64,000 bases of DNA from Chloroflexota bacterium (lineage in GTDB: Bacteria > Chloroflexota > Anaerolineae > Anaerolineales > Villigracilaceae), in assembly GCA_029782225.1 (NCBI GenBank), contig JAKOVF010000200.1:1-64000 (forward strand). The letters are read 5' to 3'. The notes beneath the pieces were generated by a model. It did no database searches, was not told the DNA's origin, and saw only the letters and a list, made by a program, of their open reading frames with translations. The translations under genes were made by a program, and so were the position numbers. Of the stretch, positions 7,843 through 17,586 are shown piece by piece (position 1 is the stretch's first letter; each line of letters starts with the position of its first letter).

Positions 7843-8697
7843 ATGCCCATCTTCGCCATCATCCTGCTCTTTCTCTCCGCCTCCCTTCACGCGCTCTGGA
7901 ATTTTCTCCTCAAAAAGTCGAACGAAAAATACATCGCCATGGGCTGGCAGGTGATCATCAGCGGCATCATGTCGGTGGTGGTTATCGCGTTTACCGGCCT
8001 GCCGCCACGGTCACTGTGGCTGTTTGCCCTCACCAGCACGATCCTCGAAGCGATTTATTTTGTACTGCTTTCAGTTGCTTACACCAGTCATGACTTTTCT
8101 CTGGTATATCCCATTGCACGCGGCGCAGCACCGGCACTGCTCGTGCTCTGGTCTGCGATCTTTTTGCGTGAAAAATTGACCCTGGGGGGGTACATTGGCC
8201 TAGCCATGATCACGCTTGGCATCATCTCCATTGGGGCGACGACGCTCCTGCAAAACCATGAAGGCAAGCCACACTGGAAAGGCATCCTGGTCGCGCTGTC
8301 TGTCTCGCTGATCATCTCGATCTATACACTGGTGGATGGCACCGCCGTCAAAAGCGGACCGGCGCTTCCGTATGGCCTCTCGATGTTTGTGATGGTTCCC
8401 TTTGTCGTCACACCGTACCTGACCCGCACGTACGGCTGGAGTCATTATTTGGATTCGTGGAAACAGCACCGGCCTTATCTGCTGCTGGGCGGCGTCCTGG
8501 GGATCGTGGCGTATCTGCTGGCACTGTTTGCGTACTCGTTTGCTCCATTGAGTTATTCGGGCGCGATCCGTGAAGTCAGCGCCGTGATCGGGGCCTTCTT
8601 CGGCTGGCGGTTCCTGAACGAGCAGATGGGCGGTCTCCGCGTGGTGGGCGCAGTAATCGTGTTTGCCGGGGTTTTGGTGATCGCTGTTTTTGGATAA
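7843..8697 (+). CDS. EamA/DMT-family transporter
   Basis: 284 residues with about ten hydrophobic segments and two internally repeated EamA halves, each with the typical pattern of a Pro/Gly-rich helix next to REKLTLGGYIGLAMITLG (first half) and NEQMGGLRVVGAVIVFAG (second half). Drug/metabolite transporters export small metabolites across the inner membrane; the substrate here is unknown. The NUDIX gene follows 4 nt later and is probably co-transcribed. Confidence 0.9.
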   Translation: MPIFAIILLFLSASLHALWNFLLKKSNEKYIAMGWQVIISGIMSVVVIAFTGLPPRSLWLFALTSTILEAIYFVLLSVAYTSHDFSLVYPIARGAAPALLVLWSAIFLREKLTLGGYIGLAMITLGIISIGATTLLQNHEGKPHWKGILVALSVSLIISIYTLVDGTAVKSGPALPYGLSMFVMVPFVVTPYLTRTYGWSHYLDSWKQHRPYLLLGGVLGIVAYLLALFAYSFAPLSYSGAIREVSAVIGAFFGWRFLNEQMGGLRVVGAVIVFAGVLVIAVFG

Positions 8698-8701
8698 AAA
8701 A

Positions 8702-9130
8702 ATGACTGGGCAAATTTTCCCCGAACCGACCGTCGGCGTGTTCATTTTCAATCCGGCCGGGGAGCTGCTGTTGTTGAAAAGCCATAAATGGCCGGGCAGG
8801 TATGTTGTCCCTGGCGGACATGTGGAACTGGGCGAGCATATCGAACAGGCAGCCATTCGAGAAGCCAAAGAGGAAACCGGGCTGGATATCTATGACCTCG
8901 AATTCATCTGCTTCCAGGAGTTTATTTATGACCCTGCTTTCTGGAAGAAGCGTCATTTCCTGTTTTTCGATTACGCCGCGCGCACGGATTCTCTATCGGT
9001 GGTGTTGAATGACGAGGCGCAGGAGCACGTCTGGGTCCGGCTCGAGGCGGCTCTTCGTCTGCCGCTGGATTCGTACACGCGGGTTGCCGTCATGAAGCTG
9101 ATGGACGGCAAAAAGTCACAAAAATCATGA
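8702..9130 (+). CDS. NUDIX hydrolase
   Basis: 142 residues from ATG 8702 (an upstream TTG at 8690 is in frame but overlaps the transporter). The full Nudix box is present: GGHVELGEHIEQAAIREAKE followed by ETGL, carrying the metal-binding REAKEE. It hydrolyses a nucleoside diphosphate linked to another moiety; specificity is unknown. MutT-like clean-up is possible. Confidence 0.9.
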   Translation: MTGQIFPEPTVGVFIFNPAGELLLLKSHKWPGRYVVPGGHVELGEHIEQAAIREAKEETGLDIYDLEFICFQEFIYDPAFWKKRHFLFFDYAARTDSLSVVLNDEAQEHVWVRLEAALRLPLDSYTRVAVMKLMDGKKSQKS

Positions 9131-9164
9131 TGCTTTTCACTCCCTTTACAGTTTCATTTATCCG

Positions 9165-9193
9165 TTGCACGCGCGGGAAAAAGTGAGTAAGAT
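9165..9193 (+). promoter_or_regulatory. Promoter ahead of the aminotransferase leader
   Basis: TTGCAC (9165-9170), 17-nt spacer, TAAGAT (9188-9193). The start would fall around 9200, just before the leader ATG at 9203. Confidence 0.6.
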
Positions 9194-9202
9194 TAAAGAG
9201 CA

Positions 9203-9253
9203 ATGTTTCGAATATTGCTGGCTCTAGCTTTTCTTGGCATCTTGATGCCTTAG
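9203..9253 (+). CDS. Possible leader peptide, 16 residues
   Basis: The reading frame encodes MFRILLALAFLGILMP and stops at TAG 9251-9253, directly at the base of a competing hairpin set. Five Leu and two Ile in 16 residues would suit control by branched-chain aminoacyl-tRNA supply. No family match is possible at this length; it may be chance. Confidence 0.4.
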   Translation: MFRILLALAFLGILMP

Positions 9254-9298
9254 GTCAGAAAGCCTGACGGGTTCTCAGCATACCTGTCAGGCTTTTTT
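9254..9298 (+). terminator. Terminator/attenuator before the aminotransferase
   Basis: Stem 9261-9272 (AGCCTGACGGGT) with 9282-9293 (ACCTGTCAGGCT), one G-U pair, followed by six T. GTCAG at 9254-9258 can instead pair with CTGAC at 9264-9268, which would break the terminator. It sits between a promoter and the gene at 9335, so it must be read through. Confidence 0.75.
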
Positions 9299-9334
9299 CA
9301 TCTCTAAGCCAAAGTCTATTTTCAAGGAGAACGA

Positions 9335-10576
9335 ATGCAGACACCCTGGGAGTATCGTTACGCCCATCGCATGCAAAAAATGGGAAGTTCGGTCATACGC
9401 GAGTTGTTGAAACTCACCGAACAGCCCGACATTATTTCGTTTGCAGGGGGATTACCCGCACCGGAAGTTTTCCCGCTGAAGGAATTTCAGGAAGCCTGCA
9501 ACGTGGTACTGAGGGAACAGGGAGCCCAGGCTTTACAGTACAGCACCACGGAAGGATATCGTCCATTACGGGAAATGATCGCCCGCCATAACAGCCGCTA
9601 CAGTGTAGAAATCACGCCGGACAATATTCTGATCACTTCCGGCTCGCAACAGGGACTGGATTTCATTGGGCGGCTATTTATCAACCGCGGGGATTACATT
9701 GTGGTGGAGTCACCCACATATCTGGGGGCATTGCAGGCCTGGAATGCCTACGGGGCGCAGTATATTGCCGTGCCCGCCGATGAAAACGGCATGATCGTGG
9801 ATGAACTGGAGGAAGCACTGAGAAAGGGCCCGAAATTCATCTACGCCCTGCCTAACTTCCAGAATCCGAGTGGCTCAACTCTCAGCCTCGAGAGACGCAG
9901 AAAACTGGTCGAGCTGGCAGACAAGTATGGGGTTCCCATTGTAGAAGATGATCCATACGGACAGTTGCGGTATGAAGGTGAACACCTTCCTTCCCTCGTA
10001 GCCCTGGATAGCGAATACCGCGGCTTCGACGGCGGATGTTACAGCGGCAATGTCATCTACATGAGCACATTCTCGAAACTTCTGGCACCGGGCCTGCGGC
10101 TGGCGTGGATCGTTGCACCAGAAGGTGTGATCAAGAAACTGGTGATGACGAAACAGGCAGCGGACCTGCATACTGCGTCCTTTAATCAGTATGTGGCATA
10201 TGAAGTGGGAAGGGGTGGTTTTTTGGATGAGCATGTCAACGTAATCCGCGCCACCTATAAAGAGCGGCGCGATGTCATGCTTGAAATGATGGATGAGATG
10301 TTCCCACCGGAAATGCGCTGGACTCGTCCACATGGCGGCATGTTCCTGTGGGGAATCATGCCCGAGGGCGTGGACGCGGCCGAGGTCTTAAAGGTCGCCA
10401 TTGAGCGAAAAGTCGCTTTTGTGCCCGGCGCAGCATTCCACCCGAATGGCGGCGGTGAGAATACGATGCGCATCAACTTCTCTTATTCAAGGCCTGAATT
10501 GATCCGTGAAGGAATCACGCGACTGGGAGTTACGTTGAAAGAGGTGCTGCACAAGAACGGGAATGGGAAGAAGTAG
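9335..10576 (+). CDS. PLP-dependent aminotransferase (class I/II, aminoadipate/MocR-like)
   Basis: 413 residues, start supported by AAGGAG. Fold type I motifs: ISFAGGLPAPEVFP at the N-terminus, YSTTEGYRPLREMIA, SGSQQGLDFIGRLF, PNFQNPSG, and the PLP lysine in MSTFSKLLAPGLRLAW. This matches the group containing 2-aminoadipate transaminase LysN and the C-terminal domain of MocR regulators; the substrates in this group range over aromatic, branched-chain and aminoadipate. A terminator-like leader with a Leu-rich peptide precedes it, which hints at branched-chain amino acid control. No neighbouring pathway genes. Confidence 0.9.
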   Translation: MQTPWEYRYAHRMQKMGSSVIRELLKLTEQPDIISFAGGLPAPEVFPLKEFQEACNVVLREQGAQALQYSTTEGYRPLREMIARHNSRYSVEITPDNILITSGSQQGLDFIGRLFINRGDYIVVESPTYLGALQAWNAYGAQYIAVPADENGMIVDELEEALRKGPKFIYALPNFQNPSGSTLSLERRRKLVELADKYGVPIVEDDPYGQLRYEGEHLPSLVALDSEYRGFDGGCYSGNVIYMSTFSKLLAPGLRLAWIVAPEGVIKKLVMTKQAADLHTASFNQYVAYEVGRGGFLDEHVNVIRATYKERRDVMLEMMDEMFPPEMRWTRPHGGMFLWGIMPEGVDAAEVLKVAIERKVAFVPGAAFHPNGGGENTMRINFSYSRPELIREGITRLGVTLKEVLHKNGNGKK

Positions 10577-10579
10577 CCT

Positions 10580-10676
10580 GGCAAGTAACAAGTAAAGAGT
10601 ATGCAAGAACCCTGATGGTTGAAGCCCTCAGGGTTCTTGTTTCTTGCAACCGGTTACTCGTTACTGTTTACTCTTC
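10580..10676. repeat. GAGTAAC-type inverted repeat around a terminator
   Basis: GCAAGTAACAAGTAAAGAGT (10581-10600) is echoed in inverse orientation by the GTTACTCGTTACTGTTTACTC stretch ending near 10672. The inner part is the terminator at 10604-10639. The right arm supplies the last codon and stop (GAGTAA on the minus strand) of the malic enzyme gene. Confidence 0.6.
10604..10645 (+). terminator. Terminator of the aminotransferase gene
   Basis: 12-bp stem CAAGAACCCTGA (10604-10615) with TCAGGGTTCTTG (10628-10639), followed by TTTCTT. Confidence 0.75.
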
Positions 10677-12017
10677 CACATACGGCACGTAATCCGCACG
10701 GGCGATGCCTTGCTTGATGGCGGTCTCCGCGACAGCACGCGCCACAGCCTGATGGACTTTCTTATCCAGCGGGTTCGGCACCAGCTCCCCGGCCGGCGCC
10801 ATATCTGCAATGGTTTCTGCAGCAGCGACCAGCATCTCGTGCGTGATGCGCGGTGCGTTGGAGTCCACGGCGCCGCGGAAGATGCCGGGAAAGCCCAGCA
10901 CATTATTCACCGATTTTCCATCGGCTGCAAAAGCCGCGCCCTGTTCGAGCGCAACTTCGGGATCGATCTCAGGATTGGGATTCGACAACGCCAGGATGAT
11001 CTGTCCCTTGCGCACCATTTCAGGCTGGATCAAATTCGGCGCGCCTGTGGTCGCAATCACGACATCACACTCCGCCATGATCTCTTTCAAGTTCGACTTC
11101 CTGCCCCCGGACTTCTCGAAACGTTCAAGCGCCTCTTGACTCAAGTCCGCGCCATAAACCGCGTTCCCGTACAAGCGCATCAACATCTGACCGATGGCCT
11201 GCCCGGCCGCCCCCAGCCCAATCTGCCCGATTACAGCTTTCGTTAAGTCCGCGCCAGTTTGACGCGCAGCGCCCATCAAAGCCGCGGCGCTGACCACCGC
11301 GGTCCCGTGCTGATCGTCGTGCATGACCGGAATATCAAGCATGGACTGGAGTCTCTCCTCGATTCCAAAACAGCGCGGCGCGGAAATATCTTCCAACTGA
11401 ATTGCTGCAAAGGTCGGTGCGATGGCCGCGACTGTATTGACAATTTCATCCGGGTCTTTGGTGTTGAGCAGAATGGGCATGCCCGACAAACCCACGAGAG
11501 TCTCCATCAACATCGCTTTGCCTTCCATCACCGGCATCCCCGCCAGCGGACCGATATCCCCGAGGCCAAGCACCGCGGTCCCATCGGTGACAATGGCAAC
11601 CATGTGACTGATACTGGTATAAAGCCGCGCGGCTGCCGGGTCGAGCGCAATCTTGCGGCAAACCTCGGCGACACCGGGCGTGTACACACGGCGCAATGTA
11701 GTCAGCGAGTCAATGGGGTAGCGCGAGCGGATGGCAATCTTGCCCTTTTGATGAAGCTCCAGAACCTCATCGCGGACTTCGATGACTACGGTGCCGGGGT
11801 TGTTCTCTATCGCAGCCAGCACATCGACCAGAGACGTCTCATCCTCGGCATAAACGGTTATATCGCGTACCACGTGCCGCGAAGTCTCGTTGAGCAATTG
11901 GATACTGCCCATACTTCCTCCGGCTTCAGCAATCGCGGTTATTAGTTTTGCCAGTACACCCATGCTTTGTTCATTGCGGACGCGCACTACGCGCATGAGT
12001 TTTCTTTCCCAGGCCAT
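10668..12017 (-). CDS. NAD-type malic enzyme with N-terminal ACT domain
   Basis: 449 residues. An ACT-like regulatory domain covers about residues 8-80 ([20 protein letters not shown]). The malic enzyme core follows: [13 protein letters not shown] near 111, [20 protein letters not shown] near 137, [16 protein letters not shown] near 205, [12 protein letters not shown] near 230 and [16 protein letters not shown] near 263. It decarboxylates malate to pyruvate. AAGGA precedes the start. The ACT domain suggests amino acid control. The cofactor (NAD or NADP) cannot be told by eye. Confidence 0.93.
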   Translation of the reverse strand: MAWERKLMRVVRVRNEQSMGVLAKLITAIAEAGGSMGSIQLLNETSRHVVRDITVYAEDETSLVDVLAAIENNPGTVVIEVRDEVLELHQKGKIAIRSRYPIDSLTTLRRVYTPGVAEVCRKIALDPAAARLYTSISHMVAIVTDGTAVLGLGDIGPLAGMPVMEGKAMLMETLVGLSGMPILLNTKDPDEIVNTVAAIAPTFAAIQLEDISAPRCFGIEERLQSMLDIPVMHDDQHGTAVVSAAALMGAARQTGADLTKAVIGQIGLGAAGQAIGQMLMRLYGNAVYGADLSQEALERFEKSGGRKSNLKEIMAECDVVIATTGAPNLIQPEMVRKGQIILALSNPNPEIDPEVALEQGAAFAADGKSVNNVLGFPGIFRGAVDSNAPRITHEMLVAAAETIADMAPAGELVPNPLDKKVHQAVARAVAETAIKQGIARADYVPYVEE

Positions 12018-12037
12018 GAGATTGTCCTTTCAACGGA

Positions 12038-12064
12038 GTAGGTCACCCTTCAAGGGTGACCTAC
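12038..12064. repeat. Palindrome, GTAGGTCAC family, copy 2
   Basis: Two 13-nt arms, GTAGGTCACCCTT (12038-12050) and AAGGGTGACCTAC (12052-12064), pair perfectly with one base between. It lies between the HAD gene and the malic enzyme gene on the minus strand. It has no T-run on either side, so it is not an obvious terminator. Confidence 0.85.
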
Positions 12065-12070
12065 ATTTTG

Positions 12071-12790
12071 CTAAACCTTCGCAAGGATCAGGTTGGGTAA
12101 CTCATCAAATGACTTTATCACCGGGCAGTCCACATCGGGGAAGACCGTGTCCGGGTCGTAGAGCACAGGCCAGAGTCCAGCGCGCTGCGAGCCGACGACA
12201 TCGGCATAATAATTGTCGCCAATATAGAATGTCTCGTGAGGATTTGTCCCCGCGATTTCGAGTGCACGCATAAAAATGCCCGGCTCCGGCTTAAAAGAGG
12301 GAACTTCTCCGCCAGCCAGCGAAAAATCGAAATATGAGTCCAGTCCGGTTTCCTTGAGTTCATCGAGGTAGGGCTTGTCACGGTTGGAAACCACGCCAAG
12401 GACATATCCCTGTTCCTTCAACGCAGGAAGAGTTCTATGAAGCTCGCCCGGCACATGAACCTGCGGTTTATAGAATTCAGCCATATGCGCTGAACACTGA
12501 CTGGCAAGTTCAATTGCCTGTCCGGGATGACAGCCCATCGCGATCAGACGGCGCCGGCTGTAATTGACCCAGAAGCCCTGTCTATCTCCTTTGAACATCA
12601 TTTGATCTGCCAGGATCTCAGGCGAGTTGGCAAAATAATAATGTTCCCAGCGCAAACCCCGAAACTTATCTTCCCGGGAGACCGTCATACCCTGACCGAC
12701 AACAAATTCCGTGAAAACCTCCCCGCCAGAGGGGAGGTGTATGCGAAGTGTTCCGTCAAAATCGAACAAAATAGCCTTGATCTTACTCAT
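12071..12790 (-). CDS. HAD-superfamily hydrolase
   Basis: About 239 residues from the ATG complementary to 12788-12790; an in-frame ATG six codons earlier (12808) is possible. Motif I is ILFDFDGTL, motif II GVVSNRDKPY, motif III KPEPGIFMRAL, motif IV YIGDNYYADVVGSQRAG. This is a phosphatase of the phosphoglycolate/haloacid group with a helical cap; substrate unknown. It sits 38 nt after moaA and is probably in the same transcript, ahead of the malic enzyme gene. Confidence 0.88.
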   Translation of the reverse strand: MSKIKAILFDFDGTLRIHLPSGGEVFTEFVVGQGMTVSREDKFRGLRWEHYYFANSPEILADQMMFKGDRQGFWVNYSRRRLIAMGCHPGQAIELASQCSAHMAEFYKPQVHVPGELHRTLPALKEQGYVLGVVSNRDKPYLDELKETGLDSYFDFSLAGGEVPSFKPEPGIFMRALEIAGTNPHETFYIGDNYYADVVGSQRAGLWPVLYDPDTVFPDVDCPVIKSFDELPNLILAKV

Positions 12791-12828
12791 ATCTCTTGCA
12801 TCTTCCAATCTTGCTGTATTAAGGATTT

Positions 12829-13833
12829 TCAGCCTCCAATGTGTGACATCTCCACCTTGGGTAACTTAATCGTATTTTCCGAGCGGATTTCTGAATAACG
12901 GTCATCGCGCTTGTTCCAGATGCTGGCAATGGCCTGGGACATTTCTTCATCCGTCGCTCCGCTGCGAATCAACTCACGCAGGTCATGGCCCTTGACCCCA
13001 AAGAGACAGGTGAACAGCTTGCCTTCTGCGGTGAGGCGGGCACGATTGCAGTCGCGGCAGAATGCCTGCGTGACGGAGGCGATCACACCGATCTCGCCGC
13101 TTCCATCCTTATAGCGCCAGCGGCCAGCCACTTCGCCAGGATAGTTGGGGGCAACCGGCTCCAAAGGCATTTCCGCACTGATCATTTCGATGATCTCCGC
13201 CGCGGGGACCACATCGTTCATGCGCCAGCCATTGGTATGACCGACATCCATGAATTCGATAAAACGCAGGATGTAGCCTTTCTCGCGGAAGAAACGGGCC
13301 ATCGGCAGGATACTGGATTCGTTCAGCCCGCGCTTGACCACCATGTTGACTTTGATCGGGGTCAGGCCGACCGCCGCCGCAGCATCCATGCCTTCCAGAA
13401 CGCCGGCGACGGGGAAATCCACATCGTTCATGGCTTTGAACACCTGCTCATCCAGCGAGTCCAGGCTCACCGTGACGCGTTTCAGCCCGGCATCTTTCAG
13501 CGCACGCGCCTGCCGAGGGAGCAGGGACCCGTTCGTCGTCAGAGTTAGATCGAGATCAGGGATTTCGTTCAACATGCTGACGAGCAAAGGCAGGTCCTTG
13601 CGGACTAGCGGCTCGCCGCCGGTGAGCCGGATCTTACGGACACCGTGGCCCACGAAAATGCGGGCCAGCCGCGCGATCTCCTCGAAGGTCAGGATTTGAT
13701 CACGGTGCAGGAATTTATGGTCCGGGCCAAAGACTTCCCTGGGCATGCAATACACGCAGCGGAAGTTACAGCGATCCGTGACTGAGATTCTCAGGTCACG
13801 CAGGGGACGGTTAAGAGTATCTTTGAGAGTCAT
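12829..13833 (-). CDS. moaA: GTP 3',8-cyclase (molybdenum cofactor synthesis)
   Basis: Radical-SAM enzyme that starts molybdopterin synthesis from GTP. The radical-SAM cluster lies in [17 protein letters not shown], the SAM site in [14 protein letters not shown], and the second cluster in [20 protein letters not shown] followed by TCLF. The last residues are Gly-Gly, as the MoaA catalytic tail requires. I chose the ATG at 13833; an ATG 12 codons upstream would lie inside the promoter. No other moa/moe genes are in the window. Confidence 0.95.
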   Translation of the reverse strand: MTLKDTLNRPLRDLRISVTDRCNFRCVYCMPREVFGPDHKFLHRDQILTFEEIARLARIFVGHGVRKIRLTGGEPLVRKDLPLLVSMLNEIPDLDLTLTTNGSLLPRQARALKDAGLKRVTVSLDSLDEQVFKAMNDVDFPVAGVLEGMDAAAAVGLTPIKVNMVVKRGLNESSILPMARFFREKGYILRFIEFMDVGHTNGWRMNDVVPAAEIIEMISAEMPLEPVAPNYPGEVAGRWRYKDGSGEIGVIASVTQAFCRDCNRARLTAEGKLFTCLFGVKGHDLRELIRSGATDEEMSQAIASIWNKRDDRYSEIRSENTIKLPKVEMSHIGG

Positions 13834-13845
13834 GAGTATCAGCGG

Positions 13846-13875
13846 ATTATAACGGACTTCCAGGGCCATTGTCAG
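13846..13875 (-). promoter_or_regulatory. Promoter of moaA
   Basis: CTGACA (complement of 13870-13875), 18-nt spacer, perfect TATAAT (complement of 13846-13851). It lies 12 nt before the chosen ATG, so the leader is nearly absent. Confidence 0.7.
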
Positions 13876-13935
13876 CCATGGGTTTAGACAAGTTTAAGAA
13901 AAGTATAAGAATTCCTGTGGAAAAGATTTTTGCAA

Positions 13936-13964
13936 TTGACGGGGGTTTTCAGCCGTGCTATGAT
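13936..13964 (+). promoter_or_regulatory. Promoter of the PIN/TRAM gene
   Basis: TTGACG (13936-13941), 17-nt spacer, TATGAT (13959-13964). The leader is about 53 nt and carries AAAGGAG. Confidence 0.8.
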
Positions 13965-14023
13965 GACACAATCATTGCAATTCCTGCAATTATTCTGCAC
14001 CTTTAGAAATGAAAGGAGCCATT

Positions 14024-15097
14024 ATGAGTTTTGAGTTCATTTTGCGCATCATTGGCATGTTTGTTCTGGGAATCGGGGGAGGTTACTGGGGGTTCGGGTT
14101 ATCAAAGTTGAATCCGGCTGAGGCTCTGCGCTATACGATCACTTTTTCTCTCATTGGAATGCTCGCAGGCTTGATTCTCACACCATATTTCACAACCCGC
14201 CCGGCGCGTTATCTGCGCGCCCTGCTGGGACGGATGTCAGCCGAAAGCCTGTTCGCAGGCATGGCCGGGCTGGTTGTCGGCCTGCTGATCGCGGCGCTGC
14301 TTGCGTTTCCGCTCTCGCTTCTGCCAGATCCCCTAGGGAAAATTCTGCCCTTTATTGGCGTTCTGATCTTCTCTTATTTTGGGGTCTCGCTTTTCGTGAT
14401 GCGCCAGGGAGATATCATGGGGTTGATGAGCGCCCTGGGCGGACGAAATGAAGGCGGGGGCTCATCTTCCTGGACAAACCTTAACCGCACCATCTTACTG
14501 GATACCAGTGTCATCATTGACGGCCGTGTGGCAGATATCGCCAAGACGGGCTTTCTGCCCGGCACCTTGCTGATCCCGCGCTTTGTTTTGAACGAACTTC
14601 AATATATTGCTGACTCACCGGACGGAATGCGCCGTCAGCGAGGACGCCGCGGCATGGAAGTGCTGGCTGAGCTGCAAAAACTGCCGAATATCCTCGTCCG
14701 CATCAGTGATATCAACGTAGAAGGCATGCGGGAAGTGGATGACAAGCTGGTAGTGTTGGCACGCCAGCTCAAATGTCCCATTTTGACCAACGATTACAAC
14801 CTGAACCGTGTGGCCGAGTTACAGGGCGTGACCATCCTCAACATCAACGAGCTGGCGAACGCGGTCAAGTCAGTGGTGCTGCCGGGCGAAGTCCTGCGCA
14901 TCAACGTGATGCAGGAAGGCAAAGAGCATGGCCAGGGCGTCGGTTATATGGACGATGGTACGATGGTCGTGGTCGAGAACGGCAAGGACTACATTGGGGA
15001 GTATACTGAGGTCAACATCACCAAAGTCCTGCAAACCGCGGCCGGCCGCATGATCTTCGGCCGCGTGGATGAGACGAACGGGAAGAAGAAGAAATAA
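14024..15097 (+). CDS. Membrane-anchored PIN/TRAM-domain protein (YacL-like)
   Basis: 357 residues from ATG 14024, which follows AAAGGAG; an ATG at 14009 is in frame but has no such site. Four hydrophobic helices lie in residues 1-125. A PIN nuclease domain follows, with ILLDTSVIIDGRVADI, then LNELQYIADSPDGMRRQRGR, then CPILTNDYNLNRVAE carrying the acidic metal ligands. A TRAM RNA-binding domain follows (EGKEHGQGVGYMDDGTMVVV), then a Lys tail. The order matches Bacillus YacL, which also lies close to cysS. Membrane-bound RNA processing is the likely activity. Confidence 0.9.
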   Translation: MSFEFILRIIGMFVLGIGGGYWGFGLSKLNPAEALRYTITFSLIGMLAGLILTPYFTTRPARYLRALLGRMSAESLFAGMAGLVVGLLIAALLAFPLSLLPDPLGKILPFIGVLIFSYFGVSLFVMRQGDIMGLMSALGGRNEGGGSSSWTNLNRTILLDTSVIIDGRVADIAKTGFLPGTLLIPRFVLNELQYIADSPDGMRRQRGRRGMEVLAELQKLPNILVRISDINVEGMREVDDKLVVLARQLKCPILTNDYNLNRVAELQGVTILNINELANAVKSVVLPGEVLRINVMQEGKEHGQGVGYMDDGTMVVVENGKDYIGEYTEVNITKVLQTAAGRMIFGRVDETNGKKKK

Positions 15098-15102
15098 TTT
15101 TG

Positions 15103-15174
15103 CCCTCATCCCCACCCCTTCCCCCGAGGGGGAAGGGAGTCCCCTCTCCCATCGGGAGAGGGCTAGGGTGAGGG
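15103..15174. repeat. CCCTCATCCCC palindromic repeat
   Basis: CCCTCATCCCC at the left and GGGTGAGGG at the right, with inner arms CCCTTCCCCC/GGGGGAAGGG and CCCTCTCCC/GGGAGAGGG. The GGAGG ribosome-binding site of cysS follows the right end directly. A relative is embedded in coding sequence at 57633-57682. Confidence 0.85.
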
Positions 15175-15187
15175 CGGAGGAATCATT

Positions 15188-16585
<1,398 letters not shown>

Positions 16586-16593
16586 TTTGGGAA

Positions 16594-16651
16594 TTGGTAA
16601 ATTGGCAGCCTGGTGATCAAAACTTCCGAGATCATGGTCTTGGAAGTTTTT
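16594..16651 (+). terminator. Terminator module copy 1 (ACTTCCGAGA)
   Basis: Stem ACTTCCGAGA (16622-16631) with TCTTGGAAGT (16638-16647), loop of 6 nt, then a T-run. It is preceded by a GGTAAATTGG tract. A second copy lies at 17490-17546. Confidence 0.8.
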
Positions 16652-16690
16652 GATTCTACGCGGGCACAGGGCCTTTGTTCATATTCACCC

Positions 16691-17041
16691 CTATGGAATC
16701 TTGATCCCCCACAGCATGGGACAAAATTGGACCCCGCGGCTCAACGGATCAGTCCCACATAATGCGACGTGCCACGTCACTGCGATAAGCCCCAGCACGA
16801 TCGCGGTAATTGCCAATGTTTTGGAGGCAGTTCCGCGAACAAGTGCCATCGCCCCGAGCAAGGCTGAGAGGACGCCAAGGGCAAGGATGAGATATCGAAA
16901 TTCCACGATCAGAGGCGCTCGGTACAGTGTAGGTGTAGCGATGGTGTACAGAGCATAGCAGCAAGGAACTACCTGTGCGGCCACCGCGACGAAAAACGCA
17001 AAACGTGAGAGCCGCTTACTGGAACTTGTCTGGATCGACAT
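16691..17041 (-). CDS. Hypothetical membrane protein
   Basis: About 116 residues from the ATG complementary to 17039-17041, chosen because GGGAG stands 7 nt upstream; an in-frame ATG lies 14 codons earlier. Four hydrophobic stretches are seen (about residues 15-35, 45-65, 70-90 and 95-115 counted from the later ATG). I do not recognise the family. It is divergent from the small gene at 17279. Confidence 0.55.
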   Translation of the reverse strand: MSIQTSSSKRLSRFAFFVAVAAQVVPCCYALYTIATPTLYRAPLIVEFRYLILALGVLSALLGAMALVRGTASKTLAITAIVLGLIAVTWHVALCGTDPLSRGVQFCPMLWGIKIP

Positions 17042-17278
17042 GGATAATCTCCCACTACAAGATGGATGACCTGTCTGGGTCAATCACTAGTTTCACATCT
17101 TCATTATCGCGCAAAAGTGGGGATTTCCCATACTATAGCAAAATACACGTGGGACACGCCGGATGTTACGAAAGAATTCCCGATCCCATTCCGTCTGTTT
17201 TTGCGTGGCAATGCGGAAAAATAGTTGCGCGGCAGCATAGATATCAATACCCGCCGTAGCCGAAAGGAATGGAGTACC
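17042..17278. other. Divergent intergenic region
   Basis: 237 nt between two small membrane-protein genes. I see no convincing promoter hexamer pair and no repeat family member in it. Confidence 0.4.
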
Positions 17279-17479
17279 GTGAAAATTGTGTTGAACGTGG
17301 TTGCCGTCCTGCTGATCCTTGCAGGCGGTGTCTGGTTTTTGCAGGGCATTAATATCCTGCCCGGAAGCATCATGAGCGGACAAACCCAATGGGTCATCAA
17401 CGGAGCGATTGCTGTTCTGGTGGGCATCAGCCTGCTTGTATTTGCCAATCGACGCAATATTTCCCCGCCAAAGAGTTGA
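17279..17479 (+). CDS. Small two-helix membrane protein
   Basis: 66 residues from GTG 17279, with AAAGGA and GGAG upstream; an ATG at 17225 in frame has no site and encodes an unlikely basic stretch. Two membrane helices (about residues 2-22 and 37-55) flank FLQGINILPGSIMSGQTQW. Short proteins with a similar loop are common in Chloroflexota and other bacteria, always without assigned function. Followed by a terminator. Confidence 0.7.
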   Translation: MKIVLNVVAVLLILAGGVWFLQGINILPGSIMSGQTQWVINGAIAVLVGISLLVFANRRNISPPKS

Positions 17480-17489
17480 CATTGGCAAA

Positions 17490-17546
17490 CGGTAAATTGG
17501 TAGATTGGTAATAGAAACTTCCGAGAGTCTGGTCTCGGAAGTTTTT
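17490..17546 (+). terminator. Terminator module copy 2 (ACTTCCGAGA)
   Basis: Stem ACTTCCGAGA (17517-17526) with TCTCGGAAGT (17533-17542), loop GTCTGG, then TTTTT. It is preceded by GGTAAATTGGTAGATTGGTA. The reverse strand reads the same stem followed by TTTC, so it may also stop the TIR operon coming from the right. Confidence 0.85.
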
Positions 17547-17586
17547 GTTTCAGCAGCCGTAAAGTAGCGGATTTCTCTTGACAGAC

